From NCBI GenBank assembly GCA_934527325.1, contig CAKTAG010000037.1, forward strand, positions 1 through 9,582: a DNA stretch of 9,582 bases, given 5' to 3'. The translations under genes were made by a program, and so were the position numbers. The notes under the pieces are model-generated. The model was given only the letters and a program-made list of their open reading frames with translations, searched no databases and had not been told where the DNA came from. Positions 5,631-9,582 of this stretch are shown here, in pieces (the first letter of the stretch is position 1; every line of letters starts with the position of its first letter). The stretch comes from an uncultured Candidatus Soleaferrea sp. (GTDB lineage Bacteria > Bacillota > Clostridia > Oscillospirales > Ruminococcaceae).

Positions 5631-6632
5631 TCAAATCGTCCCCATAAAACTTCTTGCATCTGCATTCAAATTAAGCGGTGCTACGTTGCCATTTAAATAT
5701 TCAAAGTAGCCTTGTGCACCAACCATAGCAGCATTATCCCCACACCAAGCCAATTTTGGAATATTTAAATTATAACTTTCTGCAGTTCTTTCTATTAATG
5801 TTTTTCTAAGTAGTTTATTAGCAGAAACTCCACCTGCTAATGCCAAGTTTTTATAATTATTCTCCCTAGCTGCTAACATAAATTTATCTACTAAAATATC
5901 TACTGCTGTTTTTTGAAAACTTGCAGCAATATCTTCAATATTCAAAACCTCTGATGATTGATTAATTTTATTTACTAAATTTATAACAGATGTTTTTAAA
6001 CCCGAAAAACTAAAATCGTAGCCATTAATTTTAGGGTGAGGGAATTTATAAGCAAGTGAATTACCATTTAGCGCATATTTTTCAATCTCTACTCCTCCAG
6101 GGTACCCTAACCCTAAAACCCTAGCTACCTTATCAAATACTTCACCCACAGCATCATCCCTTGTTGTAGATACAATTTTAAACAACGTATAATCTAAAAC
6201 ATCAATAATTTGAGTATGCCCACCAGATACCACTAAACAAAGGAAAGGTGGTTTTAACTCGGGGTTTGATATATAGTTAGACGCAATATGGCTAGCTATA
6301 TGGTTAACAGGAACTAATGGTTTTTTTAAATAATAAGCCAACCCTTTTGCAAAATTAACACCAACTAATAAAGCCCCAATAAGCCCTGGTGAATATGTAA
6401 CTGCTATGGCATCTATGCTTTTTAAAGGTATTGATGCTTGCTTTACTGCTTCATTACAAATATTAGAAATTGTTTCTATATGTTTTCTAGATGCTATTTC
6501 TGGCACAACGCCACCAAAAATTTTATGATCTTTTATTTGCGAATAAACCACTGATGATAAAACTTTATTACCATCTTCCACCACAGCTACAGCTGTTTCA
6601 TCGCAAGATGTTTCTATACTTAATATTTTCAT
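5631..6632 (-). CDS. tsaD: tRNA N6-threonylcarbamoyladenosine transferase TsaD
   Basis: The 333-aa cytosolic protein is the Kae1/TsaD subunit that transfers the threonylcarbamoyl group to A37 of ANN-decoding tRNAs together with TsaB and TsaE. The start MKILSIETSCDET, SGGHTQII (136-143), the DDAVGEVFDKVAR segment (159-171), GYPGG (176-180), FSFSGLKT (207-214), ALAGGVSAN (264-272) and CGDNAAM (297-303) are all in place. The metal-binding histidines H111 and H115 are present, but the intervening residues are I-A-S rather than the common x-E-G. Length is normal and there is no sign of damage. The ATG lies 7 bases after the ruvX stop codon, and its best ribosome binding site (GAAGAGAAG) falls inside the ruvX 3' end, so translation is probably coupled to ruvX. 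Confidence 0.97.
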   Translation of the reverse strand: MKILSIETSCDETAVAVVEDGNKVLSSVVYSQIKDHKIFGGVVPEIASRKHIETISNICNEAVKQASIPLKSIDAIAVTYSPGLIGALLVGVNFAKGLAYYLKKPLVPVNHIASHIASNYISNPELKPPFLCLVVSGGHTQIIDVLDYTLFKIVSTTRDDAVGEVFDKVARVLGLGYPGGVEIEKYALNGNSLAYKFPHPKINGYDFSFSGLKTSVINLVNKINQSSEVLNIEDIAASFQKTAVDILVDKFMLAARENNYKNLALAGGVSANKLLRKTLIERTAESYNLNIPKLAWCGDNAAMVGAQGYFEYLNGNVAPLNLNADARSFMGTI

Positions 6633-6639
6633 TACTACA

Positions 6640-7071
6640 TTACTTCTCTTCTTTTTTATTTTTTCTGTAATTTAAATAACTTTCTAAAATTATAGTTGCT
6701 GCAACAGCATCTATAATTTTCTTTCTTTTTTGCCCACGTGTGTTAGTTGTGTTTAAAAAAATTGTAGCAGACTTTGTTGTATTTCGTTCATCCCATAAAA
6801 TAATTGGTATATCATTCACTTTTTCTTTTAACTTTGCCAGCAACAATTCAGATTTTTCTGCCCTTTCACCAACAGAGCCATTCATATTTTTAGGGTACCC
6901 CACAATCACTTTATCTACTTTTGCATTTGTAATTTCATTCACAATTTTTTCAACTACTTTTTCAAAATTGCTTTCTTTTATTACACCAACAGGAACTGCT
7001 AACCGTTCTAATTTATCACATACAGCCAAACCTGTTCTACTATCTCCAAAATCTATAGCCATAATTTTCAT
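6640..7071 (-). CDS. ruvX: YqgF/RuvX-family RNase H-fold nuclease
   Basis: The 143-aa protein belongs to the YqgF family, described as putative Holliday junction resolvases and, in some bacteria, linked to 16S pre-rRNA 5'-end processing. Visible motifs are IDFGDSRTGLA (6-16, acidic D7), VGYPKNMNGSVGERA (57-71), WDERNTT (93-99, with D94 and E95) and IDAVAA (120-125, D121), which supply the acidic residues of the RNase H fold. The usual DER-L-TT appears as DER-N-TT. It has a normal length and a lysine/glutamate-rich tail. The ATG has AAAGGTAG upstream. tsaD follows after 7 bases, forming a two-gene unit. No clear promoter was found in the AT-rich 7072-7191 gap, so it may partly depend on readthrough from the cps-type genes. 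Confidence 0.93.
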   Translation of the reverse strand: MKIMAIDFGDSRTGLAVCDKLERLAVPVGVIKESNFEKVVEKIVNEITNAKVDKVIVGYPKNMNGSVGERAEKSELLLAKLKEKVNDIPIILWDERNTTKSATIFLNTTNTRGQKRKKIIDAVAATIILESYLNYRKNKKEEK

Positions 7072-7137
7072 TATAAGCTACCTTTCTATTTGTTATTTTT
7101 AATTTAATTTTTTATGTAATTATTATGTTACATTACT

Positions 7138-7182
7138 TCACCCGAAACTAATAATTATTTAACTATTATTAATTCCGGGTGA
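7138..7182 (+). terminator. long hairpin with T run on the plus strand, between cpsB-type gene and ruvX
   Basis: TCACCCG (7138-7144) pairs with CGGGTGA (7176-7182), and the stem continues inward imperfectly through TAATAAT/ATTATTA. A T run follows on the plus strand (7183-7188). In the minus direction, in which the flanking genes are read, no U tract follows. It is therefore either an inefficient terminator for the cps-type operon, a leader structure for ruvX, or a block to antisense transcription. A second small dyad (7114-7119 with 7128-7133) lies beside it. Confidence 0.45.
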
Positions 7183-7191
7183 TTTTTTATT

Positions 7192-7890
7192 TTATATAAC
7201 AATCAAAGATTGATACTCTTTAAATTTATTAATATAATTCTGCCCCAACTTACGTTGTATAACTTTAACAGCTTTACCATAAGTAGGTGGTCTACTCTTT
7301 ATGTTATGAGCATCTGAGCCTAAAAAACTAACCTTACCACTTTCAATTAATTTTAATACTTTTTTTCTAGATTTACCAACTAAAAAAGATTCTGTGTTAA
7401 CTTGTATTAAACAGCCCATAGAAATTAATATATCAACATTATTAAAAGTTTTATCGTGGTACAAAAATGGGTACCTTTCTATATGGGCAACAATAGGTAC
7501 AATTTTATAATTATATATTAAATTATCTATCACTTCATATGTTTCATCTTTTATCACTGAATCGAAAGGTAATTCAATTAACATATATTTTGTTTTATCT
7601 ATACATAATTCTGTTATATCTTCATACACAGTTAAATATTTAGTAACGTAAACTTCTGCCCCTAGATGCAACTTCACATTGCCACTATAACCTTTAATAA
7701 AATCACTGTAAGTATTATTTCTTTTTAATACAAAATCGTTTAAGCTAATTTCATCAGAATAGAAATGTGGTGTTAATACTACATCTGTTACCCCATCTTC
7801 AGCTAACATTTCTATCATCAATAAAGATGTTTCCCTATTAGGCGACCCATCGTCTATATTAGGCAATATATGTGAATGAACATCTAACAT
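7192..7890 (-). CDS. cpsB: CpsB/CapC-type PHP-family tyrosine-protein phosphatase
   Basis: The 232-aa cytosolic metal-dependent phosphatase removes phosphate from the tyrosine cluster of the CpsD-type kinase. The PHP-fold metal ligands are all present: DVHSHILP (H5, H7), IDDG (D13-D14), TPH (H42), GAE (E79), AHIERYP (H136, E138) and LGSDAHN (D193, H195). The length is slightly shorter than the roughly 240-255 aa usual for the family. The ATG is preceded by AAGGTGAG. It lies 35 bases after the kinase gene, so it is third in a membrane protein, kinase, phosphatase operon. The order matches staphylococcal capABC rather than streptococcal cpsBCD. No polymer-synthesis genes follow; the next gene is ruvX. 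Confidence 0.92.
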   Translation of the reverse strand: MLDVHSHILPNIDDGSPNRETSLLMIEMLAEDGVTDVVLTPHFYSDEISLNDFVLKRNNTYSDFIKGYSGNVKLHLGAEVYVTKYLTVYEDITELCIDKTKYMLIELPFDSVIKDETYEVIDNLIYNYKIVPIVAHIERYPFLYHDKTFNNVDILISMGCLIQVNTESFLVGKSRKKVLKLIESGKVSFLGSDAHNIKSRPPTYGKAVKVIQRKLGQNYINKFKEYQSLIVI

Positions 7891-7925
7891 AAAAACTCAC
7901 CTTAATTAAATTGTCGTCTTTTGAG

Positions 7926-8651
7926 TTACTTTTCATAGTAATTACCATAGTTTCCATAACTACTATAATTGCTATACTTACCATATTTACTTTTTTTAAC
8001 CGGTTTTTCAAAGCAAAAAATACCAAACAAGTTAGCCTTTGCAAATTTAACAGCCTCTATAGCTTTTTCTAACTCGGTGTATGTTGTTTTACCCTGCCTA
8101 ACAACTAAAACAACCCCATCAACTAATTCTAAAATAGGAATAACATCTGAAACAACATTTATAGGTGGACAATCAAATATAATATAGTCATATTGTTCTT
8201 CTAAATTTTTAATTAACACTTTCATTTCGTCACCAGAAAGCAATTCTGATGGGTTTGGAACACTTGTACCAGCAGAAATTATTGATAAATTTTTATAACT
8301 TGTTTCTTGTACACAATCTAAAGTAGGAGCCAACCTAGAAAGCACATCTGAAAGCCCCTTTTTATTGCTTAACATAAAAGTTTTATTTATTACTGGTTTT
8401 CTTAAATCACAATCTAAAATAATAACTTTTTTGCCAATGTTAGCAAAAGAAATTGCCAAATTACTTGCACAAGTACTTTTACCATCTCCAGATGCTGAAC
8501 TTGTTATTACAATTTTATTATGGCTATCTTTTTTTAAGCATATTCTAACATTACTTCTTAAACCATTAAAACTTTCTAACCTTACAAAATCTTTATTTTT
8601 TTCTAACCTATCAATATCTTTATTTATATTATTTTTCTTTATTTGCGCCAT
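7926..8651 (-). CDS. cpsD: CpsD/CapB-type bacterial tyrosine kinase
   Basis: The 241-aa P-loop autokinase controls polysaccharide export and chain length together with the membrane protein encoded upstream. Walker A is SASGDGKST (52-60), Walker A' is IILDCDLRKP (77-86) and Walker B is YIIFDCPP (156-163). The C-terminal tail carries seven tyrosines at 223, 226, 229, 232, 235, 238 and 239, the phosphorylation cluster, spaced with a strict three-residue period. The N-terminal residues 1-30 would contact the CpsC-type partner. ATG start with GGAGGG upstream. It overlaps the end of the cpsC-type gene by 23 bases, so the two are translationally linked. The domain end reads GIFCFEK where family members more often have a G-V-x-x-N segment. 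Confidence 0.93.
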   Translation of the reverse strand: MAQIKKNNINKDIDRLEKNKDFVRLESFNGLRSNVRICLKKDSHNKIVITSSASGDGKSTCASNLAISFANIGKKVIILDCDLRKPVINKTFMLSNKKGLSDVLSRLAPTLDCVQETSYKNLSIISAGTSVPNPSELLSGDEMKVLIKNLEEQYDYIIFDCPPINVVSDVIPILELVDGVVLVVRQGKTTYTELEKAIEAVKFAKANLFGIFCFEKPVKKSKYGKYSNYSSYGNYGNYYEK

Positions 8652-9324
8652 CTCTTTTACCCTCCTCTAACAATGGGACAGAACCTATAACAGGTACATT
8701 ATAGCGTTGAATTATATCTTCTTTATTTTTAATTTTGGTATCCATCATATCATATAATACAATTAACATACAAGAACCTACAAAGCCTATTAAAGCACCT
8801 ACAACTGTGTTTAATAAAATATTAGGTGACGACGGTTTTTCAGCTATAACAGGCGTATCTATTACCTTTGTTGTACCTGTATGAACCATCTCTTTAAGTT
8901 TAACTGGCGCTAACTTAACTATAGTATTAGCAATTTTTAAAGCCAAACTCGGAGAATCTGCACTAACAACAATTTCAAAAAGTTCTGTATCGGTAATTGC
9001 CGACATTTTTAATTGTTCCCCTAATTCTTTTGTTTTCATATCTAAATTAGCATCTCTAATTACATCTGTAAGAAAAGTATTAGACTTTAAAAGCGCAATA
9101 TAACTATTAACCAGCCTTTGAGCCATTAACAAATCGTTTGTTGTAGATTCTTTACTTTTTGTATCTTGGTTAAAAACGTAAATGGATAACCTGGATTGAT
9201 AAACTGGTTGAATAAAATAATTACTTATTGTAAATGCTCCTATAGCAAATATTAAAACACTTAAAATTATATACCATATTTTAGATAAAAGAATTACAAA
9301 AATATCTCTTAAACTTAACTCCAA
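8629..9324 (-). CDS. cpsC: CpsC/CapA-type Wzz chain-length determinant and kinase activator
   Basis: This membrane protein of about 231 aa has two transmembrane helices (about residues 13-34 and 170-191 from the start chosen here) around an extracellular loop. A proline-rich EKPSSPN before the second helix is a hallmark of polysaccharide co-polymerases. The cytoplasmic end after DMMDTKIKN activates the CpsD-type kinase. I chose TTG at 9324 as the start because AGGAAGGTG (9331-9339) is an ideal ribosome binding site for it. The protein then begins M-E-L-S-L-R-D-I, as is common in this family. An in-frame GTG at 9331-9333 is part of that binding site and is less likely to be used. It is the first gene of the cpsC-D-B unit and is divergent from the rRNA operon. 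Confidence 0.9.
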   Translation of the reverse strand: MELSLRDIFVILLSKIWYIILSVLIFAIGAFTISNYFIQPVYQSRLSIYVFNQDTKSKESTTNDLLMAQRLVNSYIALLKSNTFLTDVIRDANLDMKTKELGEQLKMSAITDTELFEIVVSADSPSLALKIANTIVKLAPVKLKEMVHTGTTKVIDTPVIAEKPSSPNILLNTVVGALIGFVGSCMLIVLYDMMDTKIKNKEDIIQRYNVPVIGSVPLLEEGKRDGANKEK

Positions 9325-9361
9325 AATAAACACCTTCCTAATAAAATAAATTCAAAAAAAC

Positions 9362-9391
9362 TTTATCAAAATGAGTCAAAAGTATTGACAA
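9362..9391 (-). promoter_or_regulatory. possible sigma-A promoter for the cps-type operon
   Basis: On the minus strand, TTGTCA (9386-9391) and GATAAA (9362-9367) are 18 bases apart, followed by a short leader to the ribosome binding site at 9331-9339. The -10 is only a 4/6 match. The -35 overlaps the -35 of the divergent rRNA promoter almost completely. Confidence 0.4.
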
Positions 9392-9413
9392 AGAAAAGAT
9401 AAAGTGATATAAT
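9385..9413 (+). promoter_or_regulatory. strong rRNA operon promoter
   Basis: Consensus TTGACA (9385-9390) and TATAAT (9408-9413) are separated by an optimal 17 bases, with A/T-rich tracts upstream that could act as an UP element. The predicted transcript starts near 9420, about 75 bases before mature 16S. Confidence 0.88.
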
Positions 9414-9420
9414 ATTCTAG

Positions 9421-9461
9421 CGCGTTTAAGAACGCGTAAGAAAAAAATTGATCTTTGAAAA
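9421..9461 (+). promoter_or_regulatory. rRNA leader with boxB-like hairpin and boxA-like antitermination element
   Basis: A perfect 6-bp hairpin, CGCGTT TAAG AACGCG (9421-9436), begins at the predicted transcript start. It is followed by TGATCTTTGAAAA (9449-9461), which resembles the boxA of rRNA leaders and matches the conserved 'CTTTGAAAACTGAAC' string seen before Firmicute rRNA genes. The order hairpin then boxA is that of rrn antitermination sites. Confidence 0.6.
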
Positions 9462-9493
9462 CTGAACATAACAGGTGGAGCAGGAAAATAAAC

Positions 9494-9582
9494 TTTTTTG
9501 AGAGTTTGATCCTGGCTCAGGATTAACGCTGGCGGCATGCCTAATACATGCAAGTCGAACGAGAGTAGCAATACTCTAGTGG
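9494..9582 (+). rRNA. 16S ribosomal RNA, 5' end, running off the window
   Basis: AGAGTTTGATCCTGGCTCAG (9501-9520) is the universal 16S 5' region (E. coli position 8 onwards), followed by the conserved AACGCTGGCGGCATGCCTAA and ACATGCAAGTCGAACG. The mature end is placed about 7 bases before AGAG, near 9494. The window ends in the first variable region, so only about 89 bases are present. The GCGGCATGCC form occurs in several Firmicute groups and does not identify a genus. Confidence 0.97.

Noticed and set aside
5631..6632. tsaD as inactive because the common HxEGH metal motif reads HIASH
   Set aside because: Both metal-binding histidines are kept and every other conserved block is intact. The middle residues vary among bacterial TsaD proteins.
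6740..7102. 120-aa plus-strand frame opposite ruvX
   Set aside because: It is antisense to a complete, conserved ruvX. Its hydrophobic composition is an artefact of reading the opposite strand.
7859..8670. Other frames across the kinase gene (7859-8044, 7969-8187, 8365-8670)
   Set aside because: All are out-of-frame or antisense to the clear CpsD-type kinase, without ribosome binding sites or family resemblance.
9338..9571. 77-aa minus-strand frame covering the rRNA promoter and 16S start
   Set aside because: It runs antisense through a 16S gene and its promoter and cannot be a credible protein.

Overview
The window looks like a chromosomal segment from a low-GC, endospore-forming Firmicute, most likely a member of the Clostridia. 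The evidence is the AT-rich coding and intergenic DNA, a 16S rRNA 5' end of Firmicute type at the right edge, a BofC-like membrane protein, a DUF6514-like small protein, and what look like sporulation control sites (a sigma-F-type promoter and tandem Spo0A-type boxes). The sequence alone does not settle the genus.

Left end (1 to about 745): an IS200/IS605-family element that is much more GC-rich than its surroundings. It has an intact Y1 HUH transposase gene (tnpA, minus strand) and matching subterminal hairpins at both ends that differ by a compensatory base-pair change. A hairpin hides the tnpA ribosome binding site, and about 130 nt of unusually structured DNA follows tnpA. No tnpB is present. 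The element sits directly behind the terminator-like stem of the next host gene.

813-2810 (minus): a two-gene unit with a sigma-A promoter, encoding an exported glycosyl-hydrolase-like protein (GHL10/DUF187) and a calcineurin-type metallophosphoesterase. 2953-5028 (plus): a probable forespore operon with a sigma-F-type promoter, a small membrane-anchored BofC-like protein, a class B penicillin-binding protein with an unusual KTA motif in place of KTG, and a strong terminator.

5092-5507 (minus): a DUF6514-like 75-aa gene preceded by a layout resembling spoIIG, with two Spo0A-type boxes 10 bp apart and a 22-bp -35/-10 spacing. 5631-7071 (minus): ruvX and tsaD, tightly coupled housekeeping genes for a YqgF-family nuclease-fold protein and tRNA t6A synthesis.

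7192-9324 (minus): a three-gene polysaccharide-regulation module in the order chain-length/co-activator protein (CpsC type), bacterial tyrosine kinase (CpsD type), PHP-type tyrosine phosphatase (CpsB type). No glycosyltransferases follow; ruvX does. This module is divergent from, and appears to share -35 DNA with, the very strong promoter of an rRNA operon (9385-9582, plus), whose leader carries a boxB/boxA-like antitermination site before the 16S 5' end.

I saw no CRISPR array, no tRNA gene and no obvious defence system. The least explained pieces are the structured DNA at 1-134 and the two inferred sporulation control regions.
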